Positions 31,380-43,962 of a stretch of DNA of 64,000 bases are shown piece after piece. A program made the position numbers and the translations under genes. This DNA is from Phytophthora hibernalis (lineage: Eukaryota; Oomycota; Peronosporomycetes; Peronosporales; Peronosporaceae). Under the pieces are notes generated by a model, which saw only the letters and a program-made list of their open reading frames with translations, had not been told where the DNA came from and ran no database searches. The stretch's first letter is position 1; each line of letters starts with the position of its first letter. Location: NCBI GenBank assembly GCA_012656075.1, contig JAAKBF010000171.1, forward strand, positions 62,001 through 126,000, written 5' to 3'.

Positions 31380-33480
31380 TTGAGGCCATGTTGCTCTGGT
31401 ATTGTCTTCACCATCGCTTGCGGTCGTTTGATCAACTTCTGATCATTAACGTTGCCACCATTTCAGCTCCTGCGTAGTTGGTTCTATAGAATAATAACCC
31501 GGATGTAAGATGTAATGTCACAAGCAGCAAATTTGAAGGAAATAAATGATTATGACGTACGAATGGAGCGCACAGATCGGTTTGTATCGGAGGGAACTGG
31601 TGTCGGGAAGTGCCTCGAAGATGGAAAGTTGTGCAATGGGATCGATTGCTCCTGTCTCTCGAATCTCTTGAGCATAGCTTGACGGCTAGCTTCGAGCCCG
31701 CATCCTACCAGCGCGTACCAGCAGGACTTCACATCTTAATGCTCTCCATTCGAGCAACATCTAATCCCGCATACGTTTCGTATCTAATTGAGGTGAACGT
31801 TACATACACCTAATCATGCTCAACGGGTATTGTTTTTCTAAACTTAGCTGTACAGTACTGGCACGATTTTATCTCCCTGATGAAGTAGTCGTTCGGCCGA
31901 ACATTAATTAGACCAGTGTCTTCGTTTGCGCACATTTTCGCTGTCTTGTACGAATATGTAGATGTCCTCACACTAATAGAAAACTACGTGACCCAAACAA
32001 GCAGGTGTATTCCTTCCTATCACGAGTACGATGCTGGCAACGAAGCAGCTGATGTTCGGAGGTTGTCAGGTTGTACTCGCGCGCGGTGGTCGTACACCCG
32101 CATCGACCACACCAGATAGATTTTCACCTACTGGGTGTTGTAACTTATCGGTGGCAAGTTTTGTTCCACCCATTTCCTTCAAGCAACATTCAGTGGGCGA
32201 ATGGGGTTTGGTGTTACCTGTGGCTGCTACGGTCGACATTCTCCTGTGTGTTTTCGTTGTCAACCGGTTATTAGATACTAAGGCGCTGGTCACGCTGGCT
32301 TTGGGTCTGGTGCTCAAGGGTTAGGCAAACAAATACTATCGGTAAGTCCGAAACCAGAGCCTGTCCGGTTCTGGTAGCGTCACTGAAAAAGTGGCCCCAC
32401 GACCACACAGGTCCCACCGACGACGTGCAGCGACGACGGCCGCGCTCTCTAGTGTCAGCCTCCCCTATACGCAAGCAGCTCCTCCACGGAAACGACGTCC
32501 AGCTCCAGGAGCACCAACTTCGATAGCAGCGCGACGCATCCAGCACCAAGGTATATCATGCTGAATGGTCCTTTGACGAGGTTGCGCGTATGGAAGCAGC
32601 CATATAAGGATGGGCAGCACTAGTTATGCTGGTACAACTGGATGTGGGGAGGTAGGAGCTCCGGCTGCGGCGTGCTCGACCATGGGCAGGTTAGGCATTA
32701 GACGCAAGAGTGTTGCGGCTGGCACCGCGGCCAGCTAGGTCCACACCAGCACACATGGACAATCCCGTGGATTTATCCACCAGAACCTGGGAACTCAATC
32801 ATTCTCGAGTTCTCGAGCTCTCGGTGTATATTTACCCTGGCCACAATTGATCCTAACCAATCATTAAACATTTCAGCCCTACACCTAATTTCACCACCAG
32901 AACCATAACCAGCACCAGCCAGCGCGAACATCCCCTAAGGCTGCAGTAACTTTAACTGACTAAACAGAGGTGTCATTTGGCTACACCTTCATCTTTTTAA
33001 CCCCCGCACTCACGGGCTTTTTGGACTCCTGTCCACGTTACCACATGTTGTATATACAATATGTTAAGAAAAGGCTACTCTTCATTTTTGTATGACCTTT
33101 CATAAGTACGATGTCCTTCTATGAACTGCGGCTTGATCGGAAGCGATTGCTTGCTCAGGTCATCGTAGCTCTATGTACACGCATGTACTCAAATAGATCA
33201 ACGCTAGGTCACCGAGGTTTAACAGGAGGTATATCGTACTTGTTAGCGGCGTCCTTTTTATCAATGGTGAGCAGAGTACGATCAAAATTGCGCGACTATG
33301 TATGGAGTCATCAATGATTGCTACGATATATATTGAAGTAGATTAGCTGAAACGTCCAGCATTCAGCAAACGCCTTATTCGTTTCTTCACCTACCATCTC
33401 TTCACGCGGAACAACCTCATTCGCCGTCTCATCACCCTGCACAACATCACTCGCCGTCCCTTCACTCTGCACCACATCAC
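31380..33480. other. Gene-free region, no recognisable feature
   Basis: About 2.1 kb of AT-rich sequence with a more GC-rich block at 32340-32900. I see no conserved protein fragment on either strand. A TTAACCCCC at 32997-33005 could be one end of the piggyBac-type element described next, but no matching second end was found. Confidence 0.4.
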
Positions 33481-34001
33481 TCACTGCGCTTGCCGCGTCG
33501 TCAGCACCGGCATCTCCTCCATCCTCCCTACGCCGTCATCACCTTCTTCGTCGTCTTCGTCGTAGCCTTCGTCCTCAGCGGCGCTGCGGCGGCGCTTCTT
33601 TCCTAGTCCGCGCATCTGAATACCACGGCCAACACAAGGGTGGGGTCGCTCTTCGCCATTTTCCCACCTGTCACAGAGGTAGACGCTAAAATTCATACAT
33701 ATAATCGGTGCAAACTTGTCAACGCTCAAACCACAATTTCGTACCGCTTGCTTCCATCACTGCACGCATCGCAGTAAAATCTTGTAGCTCTTCGCTCACC
33801 GACCTTCTTCTTCCTGATCGAACACACCTTGCACTGGTGCTCCGGTCGCTTCCGAAAGCCTTCTCGAATTTGAACCCACTCAGGGAATTCTGTAAGTTTG
33901 TGCTCCACCGGAACCGTGCATGCAGCAGGCGTTGACACACCAGGCGAAAAATCTGCGCACAACGTACGAGTTAGAAAAAACATGTCAAGCATGTACAACA
34001 T
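33481..34001 (-). pseudogene. piggyBac-like transposase remnant (C-terminal zinc-ribbon part)
   Basis: The minus-strand frame 33726-34001 contains EHKLTEFPEWVQIREGFRKR, PEHQCKVCSIRKKKVGERRA and TRFYCDACSDGSKR. This is the C-x2-C ... C-x2-C cysteine-rich tail of piggyBac/PGBD (DDE_Tnp_1_7) transposases. A frame change near 33720 leads to RPHPCVGRGIQMRGLGKKRR and an acidic tail (DEGYDEDDEEGDDGVGRMEE). The catalytic DDD part is not present in the window. TTAACCC-type ends are candidates at 32997 and, inverted, at about 34270 and 34357, but I could not pair them. Confidence 0.6.
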
Positions 34002-36921
34002 GTCAGTTGAAACTGATGAAGTATATACCTCATCGATAAGATCTTCTGCTGCAACTTGCAGTTATTGGGACTACAAGATCTGAAGAAACCCCGCATGGTC
34101 AGACGGCGGTTCACCTCTCTGTTTCTGGGCCTCGCGATAAACGATGTAAGCGTTGACTCAAATCTTCCACTTGTATTTGATTATGCTCGAAGTTTCGTGT
34201 TGAAATTGTACATCCTCGTACTTATCTAAAAACAGGAAAAGGGAGCATTTTGCCTCCTTCTACCATGAAAGGGTTAAATATGGGGAAAATACACTACAAC
34301 TCCAAGTTTAAAATCCCTTAAAAGGCTATGCTGTATTATGCAGCATCCAGTTTGGAGGGGTTAAATCGAGTGAGCGAAGTCTTTGTAGTCGTAGAGAGGC
34401 TGCTGTGGTCCAACGCTCGTCCTATAACTCAGAATCACCGGCCGCCTCTTGTTGTACACCTTGGTTAGTATCTCCACGAATCACAAACGAATCCATGTTT
34501 TTGACGAGCGAATGTGACTGTGGTGAATGAAGGGACCACAGCCGGACTCGTATCTTTGATTTTAAAAGAGGATAGAGCGACGTCGAAAGCTATAAAACGT
34601 AAGATACAAATAGTCGGCCGTTTCGGTTGTCCGTACCCAACTGCGTAGCTATTTCGAATATCCGTACCTGTCCGTGGAGGACGACACCCAACCAGTCGGT
34701 TAACCGTGCCCGGTCATGGGTGTGGATAGGATTTAACCGTACGGGTACGGTTAACCGTTGCGACCTCTGTCGGACACGTAACTCGGACACCACCTTTTAT
34801 TTGAATGAACGCGGGATAGAGTCCCGCTGGGTCCATATTTTATTGGCTAAACTACATTTTAGCTTATACTTCACATGGGATAACCAAACATTGATAGAGA
34901 ACACGACACTAAACAAGGTAGGGAGGGTGACGAAATATTCACACAACTAAAAATCTGGTGATACCAGGCTGGATCCATTTTGCTGCTGTTACTATCTCCA
35001 AGTTGTGCATTTCGTCTGAGGAGTTGAGGTCTCCTATAAATGGATAGGATTTCAACTAGGAATGGAAACTAATACGTCTCATACACAGTTTATGTAGTTC
35101 CGTAACTATGGTCAAAAGGAGGTACCGGCCTCACACCAACATAGATCTTCAGTATGTATGTTACGTCATTCTTGAAGTGGGTATGGTAAAATACGACTTC
35201 CGTTTGTTGAACTCACCACACTCGCGGGCAAAATTTGTTGATTCGGGTGCTTAAATCAGAGAGTAAAGAAAAGCTGCACGACTCCGATCGTAAAATATGG
35301 ACGCCTTGCCTGCATATCATCCTTCGTAGACAGTCCCAACATATCGAGAAAAGTTGAAGTCAACCAAATAATGTAGATGGAGTTAATCTGGAGATTAGGG
35401 GCAATGACGACAAACTTGATTAGCGGCGCCACCGCTTCGAGTTGTTGCTAAACTACTTCTGCTGGAGCAATGATATAAGACCACAACTTCATCGCGTACA
35501 CGAGTAGCCAGGCGCACACTCAGCTGTACAACATGATGAATGTCGAGTCATCGCCAAAGTTCACAGTTATTCGGTATCGGCGCGCGTCAATCAGTAAAAG
35601 ACTGAGTAGCTTTCATCCGGCGGGATTCCTTCGTATGGACTGACGCGAGGAGGCACATCGCCGTTGATGGGTGTTCCTGCGTACGGAGTCGAACTTACCA
35701 CTTAATTGGACCCCACCCGGTTGTATTTCATCTAGCTGGTCTCATTCTCAGTCTCCGACAGACGCACGAATGTTGCAATTGTACAACCTAGTTAGGTGCT
35801 AACGAAAGGTATGTTGTGAATTGAATTCTTCAAGTGAGCCAGATTACTACGACAGGGGCTCGGGGAGGACCAGAAAGCCTGGGGAGCACGCCACCTTGAC
35901 CTCCGTATCTGTTTCAAGAAACCTAGCTGTAGCATACAAGTTCCTACATGTATGTATATGCCTCGGTGGGGGACAATCACCTACATAGTCCACCGCAGCT
36001 AACGGAAGTTGCTATCGCAACCGAATGAGATAAACACACTCAACTACATACATCTGCCATTTTTGGCTTGGCCAATCTGGTGAAGGTGCTGGAACACCTG
36101 AGCTCTCGTTGTTTGTTCATGGAGAAGGAACACGGTCGACACTTCCACGCGAGCTGGAGACGCTGCTGTGGGTACTGGCGAATGATACTGTGTGGCTCTT
36201 CTAGATGCAGAAACCTCAGTGAATGCGTGTTTTTGCCAATAGTAGATTATGTGTTGAACAAACAGTTCTTCGTCGTGTAACAGAAACTACAGAACCACCT
36301 GCATTGGCACTGACAGAGCTCCATAGTTTACATATTGTGATTGAGGAGGTCATCACCACCGTGTACTCGAAAGATTACGTGATTCCCTGGGTGAGGTAAA
36401 TCCGAAGCGGATAAACGTTTGCGTGATGGAACGCGTTTGTGACGCAGATGCGCAGGACGTCCATTATTGTGGCGACGGTGATTCTCGTGGACGGACTTCA
36501 CTGGACTCAACGATCTGCGAATATAGCGGCAAAAACAAGTATCGACTCGCGCGCGCATGGGCCACGCTCAAGTTAATGTACTTCGACATAGGGTTAACAA
36601 CAAAGTGATCAAGGATGTGGAATACACCTTCCATGAGGAGTGCCTAAGCGAATGCCGTGATATTTCCTAGTGTACTCGATGCATCATAAGATTGTGCCGC
36701 ACGAGTGCCAGTCGGCGCGTGTTTTCGTTATAAAATCATCGCCTAGTTTCTCAACAGCACGAGCAAAGATGTTTTGTTTAAATCGCGGCCGTTTTCGGTT
36801 TACACGGGGAATCGTGAGCTGCAAATCGTCACCATGTCGACCGGCATGCAGGATGCTTACAGCAGAAAATTGGATCTGAAGAACATCGTTTGTTTCTCAG
36901 AATCTCACTAAAAAGGATAAA
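34002..36921. other. Gene-free region with a short perfect inverted repeat
   Basis: About 2.9 kb without a supported gene. At 34733-34754 there is a perfect inverted repeat, TTAACCGTAC-GG-GTACGGTTAA. A plus-strand stretch at 36080-36370 reads without stops for about 40 codons at a time (ELSLFVHGEGTRSTLPRELE; LHSLHIVIEEVITTVYSKDY) but matches nothing I know. Confidence 0.4.
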
Positions 36922-38770
36922 TGTAGGAAATCCGGAATGCATGAGTAGAGGTTGACTTCAATTAGCGCGTGACAGACGCGTTTCGCCCCCGAGCCGGGGG
37001 ACATGTTAGTGGTTTCCAATTGCGAAGCGAGCTCTTCTACCAATCGAGCAGCGACTGCTTCCCTACATCTACGACCTTCTAGAACATCCCTAACTTGTGG
37101 AACCCGTACCTAACTCTGGAGTAGTACCTTGTTATACCCACACTTCCAACAATATATATTTCGTGTCGACCTCTGATTCAAAAACAATTAGTTCTTCCCT
37201 TCTCGGTTTCAAATGCGGGGACCCGGGGTTCGGTCAAAATTTGGGTTGTGTCCTCCAGAGCGTAAACCAACACCCTTTCGACTGGGTGTAACAAGAGTTT
37301 TACAAATACGGTTTTTCAAAAATCGCAAGGATATTGAGACCACCCGTCAACAAATTGTATTTCCATTTTGGTTCCATGAAATTGGAGATAATGTTTTCGA
37401 TGTCGTGTCACAACACTTTTTAAACCTTTTCCAGCGGACAAGGGCTTCAAATGAGCGAAAGGCGCCCCCAAGTCAATGGTGTGCCTAAATTGCATTTCGT
37501 ACTTTGGTTGATTAGTATCATTTGGTTTAACGCCCTCTCAAATACGTCAAATTGGTATTGGTCGAACATAGGTTGTGTCTTGATTACAAAACAAAATATA
37601 AGGCTGCACGCTTCCTCGGTTAGCATCGGAAAGGGTGTAAATGTCAAAGTTAACGTGGTTTGGGATTCCGGCCCCCGCAAGTGGCATTGTTTTTTATCGT
37701 CTTACTCTTCACCACAACACTCTTGGCTTCATCAAAACTATCCTTTACATCTGTCTTAAGACGCATATCATCTTCAACACGGCCCAGCGCCTCCAACTCT
37801 TCAGGCACTTGGTTGCACTTATCCTACATGCATTCCCCTTCAACGATGCCGTTTCCAATACGCCACTTTCCGAACCCGTTCCTTATGACCGTAGCAGGCA
37901 TTCCATCCCATGTGTTGCAAATCCACTCAGTAATATTTGAGCTATTGTAGGCGGCCAAAAAGAACGCTCTTCGTTCCGACGCATTAGTTTAGGAGCCGGA
38001 ACGATGCTCCTGGATGTAATCCATCTAGAGCCGACGGAGTCAATCACTAATAGGATTTGCCATACAGATTCTGCAGGCGAAAACTATCACGTCAGGTCTG
38101 GTGACACCTTCATAAACTCATCGTTTAATGTCCTTGTGTATATGCCGGCTTTCTCGATCCAGTGACCACTAAAGCTATCCAGCCATAGGAGACCATGATC
38201 GCTAAAGGGAACGGTTGCCGAAATGGAACCGTAAAAACAAGTGACAACTCACCTTTCCGCCACGTGTTTCTTCCGGTCGCCGATTTTTGTTCTAGTGTGC
38301 TGATCTTGTACCCCCCACTATCGCCTTATCCTTCTTTCAGAATGTAACCCAAGCAGTTTTGATGCCTGTTGGTGCCAACGTTGTTCACGAAAAGATTACG
38401 TATAAAACAGCAATTGGGTTGGAATTGTAGATGTTTATAATGCCCTTGACTTCAACAACCCTAGCGAACCTTCCAGCAAAGGCATCAGACTTCCTCAGTT
38501 CTCCACGGGGTTCATCATGGCCTTGGTGCGTTTTAGCGTGGAGCGATGCGGAAATCCAGAATGCATGTGTAGAGGTTGACTTCGATTAGCGCGTGCCAGA
38601 CGCGTTTCCCCTCCCCGCCGGGGAAATTATCAGTGGTTTCCGATTTGCGAAGCGAGCTCTTCTCCCAGTCGAGAAGCGACTGCTTCCCTAGTTCTACGAC
38701 CTTCTAGAACATCACTTCTGTCACCCGTACCTAACTCTAGAGTAGTACGTGGCTGTACCCACTTCCTACA
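36922..38770 (-). mobile_element. Small LTR retrotransposon, non-autonomous
   Basis: Two direct repeats, 36922-37151 (230 bp) and 38547-38770 (224 bp), align along their whole length at roughly 80 percent by eye. Read on the minus strand each starts TGTTGGAAGTG or TGTAGGAAGTG, and the left copy ends GGATTTCCTACA. That gives LTR-like TG..CA ends with short inverted TGTWGGAA/TTCCTACA termini. The internal region is only about 1.4 kb and shows no reverse transcriptase, integrase or protease. Minus-strand scraps (SSNITEWICNTWDGMPATVI, SFDEAKSVVVKSKTIKNNAT) may be Gag-like. No target duplication is visible (ATAAA and ATATT outside), consistent with age. Confidence 0.6.
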
Positions 38771-40118
38771 ATATTTATAAATATATATATCGAAAGCAAG
38801 CAGCATAGAAAAGTGACGAGCCGCTCTGAGCTGATATTTGCAAGCATGTGTGTAGATGATCTAATATGGCAGCGAAAACTGCTAATGCAGATCACCCGCC
38901 GGGACCTCCAACTTCCGAAAACGCCTAGTGGGATATAGTTCCGACAATACGTTTTTTTAATCCAAAGGCAAGAAGTATGTGGTCCCGGATGTGCACTGCA
39001 TACCTCCTTTCTTACCCACTGCTTCTAATGACTCCAAGTCTAGGTCGACGCCCCCTTTTAGGGGCATGCTTAGCAACCTGCCGCAAGCATCTCAGTCTCT
39101 CATGATCTTACTGACGCTACAGATTGGCATGTAAAAAGTAATGTACCAACGAATCCGACAAAACAATGTTTCGCCCATTCAGAAGTGCGAAGCGAAACGC
39201 AAGAGCAAATCAAGGCTCGCTGTGATGCACCAGTGACTAATCAATCATTTCTACCGCGGAATGATGGATCCCAGCAATTAAATGGCTTCCTATTATCCCA
39301 CGCAGCAAAATTCCATAATGTCATTGGACTCAGAAGTAGTTGCTCCACTGTCTGTCGTTTTAGTACTGGTATAAGTGCAAGCGCAAGTATCCGTGTTCGT
39401 GGCTGAATAGCAAATTCCATTTTAGTATCCGTGTTCGTGGTTGAAAAGCAAATTCCATTATTCATAGCAAATTCCTTTATTCAACCACGAACATGCATAC
39501 TTGCATACTTGCATTGAGACGGAATTTGAATCAGAAACCAACGCTAAGGATGCGGATATACAAATTAAGAACCCGGGCGCCTTCGCCCGGGCGAGCTCTG
39601 AAATTTGAATGAAGTGCTGGTGAGCTGCTTTTGTTAAACACGTGTCGACATCATGGTTCTACAGGTTGAGGTTTTCACCGCGTTTGTGAATGCTGAAGCC
39701 TCGGCGCTTGGAGCCCGCCCTTTGGAAGCTACCGGTACATGTTTACATGTAGCTTTCATTCCAAATGTTGTCATTGTTTTTCGAAGAATGAGTTTTAATA
39801 TCGTGGTGATCCTGCGTAGGGAGACGAACTTGAGGAGCGGTGAATTGTATTTAGGTTTCATCGTGGAATATACTCAGGTTGATACATATCCACGGAGGGG
39901 GCTGCTACGTGAGTGCATTTAGCTTCCTAGTTTGCATGGAAAATGTCTAATTCTGCTGGACAGCATAACCACCCACCCCGCTGGAAGTAGATGTCGCGAT
40001 GTGGATGTGCTCTAGAGAGTCCCAGTCATGTTGTCTTGAGCATGTTCGGATCCTAGTTGCACGTACTAGCCACTACGTAATACAAAATAACAAAGTGCAT
40101 GTTGTGTGGTCGATGGAT
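38771..40118. other. Gene-free region with foldback sequences
   Basis: About 1.35 kb without a gene. At 39386-39501 a 37-bp unit (AGTATCCGTGTTCGTGG...) occurs twice in direct orientation and once inverted, forming a foldback. At 39572-39591 a perfect GC hairpin has an 8-bp stem, CCCGGGCG-CCTT-CGCCCGGG. Confidence 0.6.
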
Positions 40119-40477
40119 CCGGCTTCTATTGCTATAAATGGAAGAAAACTTTCATAGATGTTGCGTGAATGTTGAACTAGCACGCCACAGGCAACACGCA
40201 GCTTTTTGACTAGTTCTCGCTATATATTAGTAATTGGTGTGTTGTTTGGCTCTTATCAATATCGGGATCTCTAAAGTTATCAAGTTGAAGTTGCATTATG
40301 AGAGGAATCTGACCAAAAGCAAAAATTGACAAGTAATTTTGTCAATTCTTGAGGGTTTATTAGATTTGGAGATGAGCGTTTAGCTGGTGCGTGTTGTTGA
40401 TTTTTGTGATTTTTCGCAAGCATGCTTTGTGAGCGGAAAATCGGATCACTGATATACTCTGAAATAAATTTCAGAAA
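40119..40477. repeat. Dispersed repeat family C, copy 1
   Basis: Matches 57845-58345 over its whole length at roughly 85 percent by eye, in the same orientation, starting at CCGGCTTCTATTGCTATAA and ending at a near-palindrome CTCTGAAATAAATTTCAG. It includes the segment CACAGGCAACACGC also seen at about 28440. Minus-strand scraps (TSVDSFLKFISEYISDPIFR) in this copy suggest it may be the end of a longer mobile element; the family is unidentified. Confidence 0.75.
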
Positions 40478-43400
40478 GCTATCAACGGAGGTGTGGAATT
40501 TTACAGTGCCAAGAGTCGACCCGAGACACAACAAAGCGGAATGTTGTTATGTTGCTGTATTCGCGGCTGGTAATTTTATCTGCGCATCAAAAAGTGCATT
40601 AGCTTCGCTGATCATGTTCTCGATGAGGTTGTCACTCTCGTTCGTCTCCAACAACATTATTATTTAACACCGTACTGGATACCATAGCGCCTACCGCTCA
40701 GGCCATGGTACCATCATGATTTGACCCATTGAATTATTGCGAGCTGTGTTACGTCAGACCTATTCTCTGGCTAGATTGGGCGAATCTTTCGGTCACTTCA
40801 ATCGGTTTTATATCAGCAAAAACAGTTACCACAGAGGCTGAGACGATTTCGCATCGCTCATTGAAAAGGGATAACTCTTCCAAAGTACAGCGTACCAAAG
40901 GATTTGTTTTATAAAGTCATCGTGGACAGAGCCGCCCGAACTATTTTATTACTTGGTAACGTGGCTTACTTGTCATGAGGGATAAAATGCAATAAACTAG
41001 GTGATGAAATTCGTGACGTTCCTGTGAAATCGATTTTCGATAGCTATATTGCAGTTTTAGCGTTTGTGCCAAACACATGGAGAAGTTCAAGCACGACGAG
41101 CTGTTTACTTGGTGACATGCTTTCTTGGTAATAATAACTTCACACGTTGCAGCGAATTCAAATCACAGTACTTTCGTTACAATAAGATGCCCTCGCGAAA
41201 CAAAATTAGACGATGAAAGCGTGGCTGAATTACGATAGATTCTCTACGAAACATGCCGATAATCGCCCTGGGTGTGTGACAGAATGTACCAAGCATGATG
41301 CGGGGTTTTTCTGACAACGTCTGGTGCGGATGAGAATGAACGTATCGTCATATATGTAGCATGCGTGAGTGTAGACCAACATGTTTTTTTACCATTTGCA
41401 AGAACGTGGACAAGCGCCAGATGCAGATCCTACCACTACCCACATAGTTATGGGGCAAGGTACCTGCAAAATATCGGGTTACCTTGAACTCGGTTCACTC
41501 GACTCCGAGAATGAAATTCGGAAGTTTGTGTATGTACCCTCCTGTGATCCTCAGTAATCATTCCGCAGAGAAAGATCGACAAAGGAAGCAAACAGTCAAG
41601 GAAACTATGACAATGAATCTATTTCTCACAAGCGGCTCGAGTCCCTCGTTGGAATTCTTCGACACCTGGTTGCAGCCAGGTTGATTATTGTCTCACGACA
41701 TACCACAAAGCTCAAACGCACAGCAATCAAAGAGCCCTCGCTCAACGCGTACGGATAGTGGAAGGGATTTGTAGCGAATTCAGATTTACGAGTTGGGTCG
41801 ACGAACTAGCCAAGGTACGGTAGGATCGAAGCGTTGGACACAACTCTCACAAGAGAGAAACCAAATATTAAACATTCGACGGGAAGATGGCAGATGTTGC
41901 CTTCGCACACCGAAGCTTTCAAAACGCAGGACTGAATTACAAGACTACGGAATTTGAGTTTGTTGCTCAGAGCTATCAGCGCCCCTACAGTCAGGTGGAG
42001 AGTCTTCTCGCTTCCTTATGCACCATTATGCCTCTCACTATTAGCAATTCTCGCAATTGCATCCATTTTCACAACTCAATTCCAAACGTCCAAGGTCAAA
42101 CCACTCAGCAATCGATCTTGTTTTCTTGGCTAAGTGTTGTTTGGTTCTGTGAGTTGCCGTCGTTTCAGGTAGAAGCCAGTAACCTCACCATTTTACTCGC
42201 GATGTATTGGGACCTAATGTGACAGAGACCTGCAAAAGAGGACTCGGTGCACTCGATGCGGATTGGAGGTGCAAGTGCGCTATTGGTAGCTGGTCAAAGC
42301 GAGTTGGTCATTGAGCTGATGAGTCGGTGGTCAAGTAGATATGTTTCGGTATACACTCGGCTTAGACTGAGGATGCTGGGAGACGTGGTAGATTACATCA
42401 TTTGAACATCGACTTGTGCGTGCTCGGATCTCTCGACCGTATCACGGGGAGCAGGAAGCCAAGCTTTGCTAAATAATATTTCATTTCCATCAATACGCAA
42501 GCATGTTGGCGCAAAAACAGTTGTTATTGGTTAAGTGAAGCGAGTCTAGATAAGACACCCCGTAGACTATAGAGTGGTGGGTTTCTAATAGCATCGAAGG
42601 TGAGTGAGCCGGAGAGCAACTATATATTGGCTGGGAAGGAAGCCGCTTGTGTCCAATAAATACGCGACTAATTGTCTCCGGCCGCCAAGAACAACATCAT
42701 CCTATGATAGCTATACCTACAGTGCAGTGTGGTGGGGCACAACGGCTGGTTGCTAAGAGCCTCGGGTGAAAATCGCCTACTGTGCGCTCTATCCTAACAT
42801 GACCACGCCGCTCACGGTGTTAGATTTGAGCACCGTGGTCCGACTGCACTTGAATCGTGTGGCTCGATTCTGACGCGTAACAACGTGGCTTTTTCTTGAC
42901 CGGAAAACTCAATTTTCCATTCGCTGCAAATACCAAAAATATGCCCCCTCCTCTCGCCTTGCGTGAACTTCATCAGGGAAAGTAGTCAGTTCGGTGAACC
43001 GGTTAAGTTGGCCGGAGAAGCGGACTGGTTGTTTCCGACTGAGGCGACCCACCCCATTTGTGGTTTCACCGGTCAGAGAACAAAGCTTATGGCCTGATGC
43101 GGAGTCCAAGAAAGTAGAAGGAGCCGGGTCCACAGCAATTATTTCTCTTTTGCCATGTGAGTCTATCCCAAGTGGAGAATAGTATTTTTACCCAGGTTGG
43201 GTTGGACGTGTCCACAAAACTTCGGTTTTCCAAAGGGGTACACCTTACTCATATTGCAATTAGTTAAATCCAAGCTTCACTAAGTACCCAAAAGTATACA
43301 CCGTCTCGCCGTAGATGGCGTTCATCAAGGAAAACAACGCATCGATACATCAGCACAAATCTCCCGTTTCGGCCACGAGACTCTTGGGATTTTGCTATAA

Positions 43401-43667
43401 GAAGTATAGCTCGCGAACGCTAGCAACGTCGAAGAGAAATTCCAGCACACTAATGGCATCAATGTAGCTAGCGAAAGGGGGTGCCTCCACGTCACTCCCA
43501 GGCAACGGGGGCAATACACTGTTTGATCAACCCCAAAGAAGATCTTTGGAAATAATCGATTAACCTACGACACAAACGAAGGGAATCTGCCTTTCCGGAT
43601 CTGCGAGTTAAGTTTTTAGTACACATCAGCAACCAGTCGTTCTCAACGACAATGTAGCGACAGCACT
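40478..43667. other. Gene-free AT-rich region
   Basis: About 3.2 kb with no convincing protein, RNA or repeat match to the rest of the window. A minus-strand frame at 42909-43133 (LTGETTNGVGRLSRKQPVRF) is coding-like but unrecognised. Confidence 0.4.
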
Positions 43668-43727
43668 GAGAAGAGCAAGTCCCTTTTTGTTTTAGAATCA
43701 AATAATGAGTTGGGGCTTGCTCTTCTC
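43668..43727. repeat. Hairpin immediately 3' of the 5S-like sequence
   Basis: GAGAAGAGCAAG at 43668-43679 and its exact reverse complement at 43716-43727 give a 12-bp stem with a 36-nt loop. It begins four bases beyond the T-run that follows the 5S-like sequence on the minus strand. Confidence 0.8.
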
Positions 43728-43734
43728 GGTAAAA

Positions 43735-43852
43735 GTAGACAGCACCCAGACTTCCCCGGTGGTCACCCACCGTCACCCACCCGAGTACTACCTGAGCTCG
43801 AGGCTGCTTAATTTCGCAGAGCGAACGGGATTCGGTGATAGCAGCCGTATAC
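43735..43852 (-). rRNA. 5S rRNA-like sequence fused downstream of a tRNA, slightly degenerate
   Basis: The minus strand from 43852 reads GTATACGGC, then ATCACCGAATCCCGTTCG, GCGAAATTAAGCAGCC, GTAGTACTCGGGTGGGTGAC, and finally GGGGAAGTCTGGGTGCTGTC and TAC. These are the 5S rRNA landmarks in order, including the internal control region (AGTACTCGGGTGGGTGAC). The ends GTATAC and GTCTAC can pair as helix I, and GGCTGCT pairs with AGCAGCC as helix II. Differences from a normal 5S are a 10-nt duplication (GGTGGGTGAC twice, 43761-43781) and a shortened loop B/helix III side. A TTTT run at 43731-43734 follows, as a Pol III terminator would. Type given as rRNA for lack of a pseudo-rRNA category. Confidence 0.7.
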
Positions 43853-43856
43853 TGGA

Positions 43857-43927
43857 GTCTCCGACGGGACTCGAACACGCAAACCCCGGTTCGCAGGCGG
43901 ATGCCTTATCCATTAGGACACGGGGAC
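43857..43927 (-). tRNA. tRNA-Arg-like sequence followed by a genomic CCA and directly by 5S
   Basis: 71 nt on the minus strand. Acceptor GTCCCCG pairs with CGGAGAC with one mismatch. The D arm contains TCCTAATGGATAAGGC (A box), the anticodon loop reads CTGCGAA (anticodon GCG if aligned normally), and the T arm holds GTTCGAGTCC (B box). D-arm and T-arm wording is that of a eukaryotic tRNA-Arg, but stem mismatches (anticodon stem position 31/39, T stem 52/62) point to a decayed gene. The discriminator T at 43856 is followed by CCA (43853-43855), and the 5S-like sequence begins at the next base. Confidence 0.7.
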
Positions 43928-43962
43928 TAGGAGTTACGAGGCTCTTTACATAGGGTAGTACG

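Noticed and set aside
36960..37075. tRNA-Ala-like wording (CTCGATTGGTAGAAG ... GCTTCGCAA) on the minus strand, a possible tRNA-derived SINE
   Set aside because: The similarity between the two copies extends well beyond both sides of the tRNA-like part and ends in TG..CA with inverted termini, which fits LTRs better; no proper acceptor or T arm can be folded.
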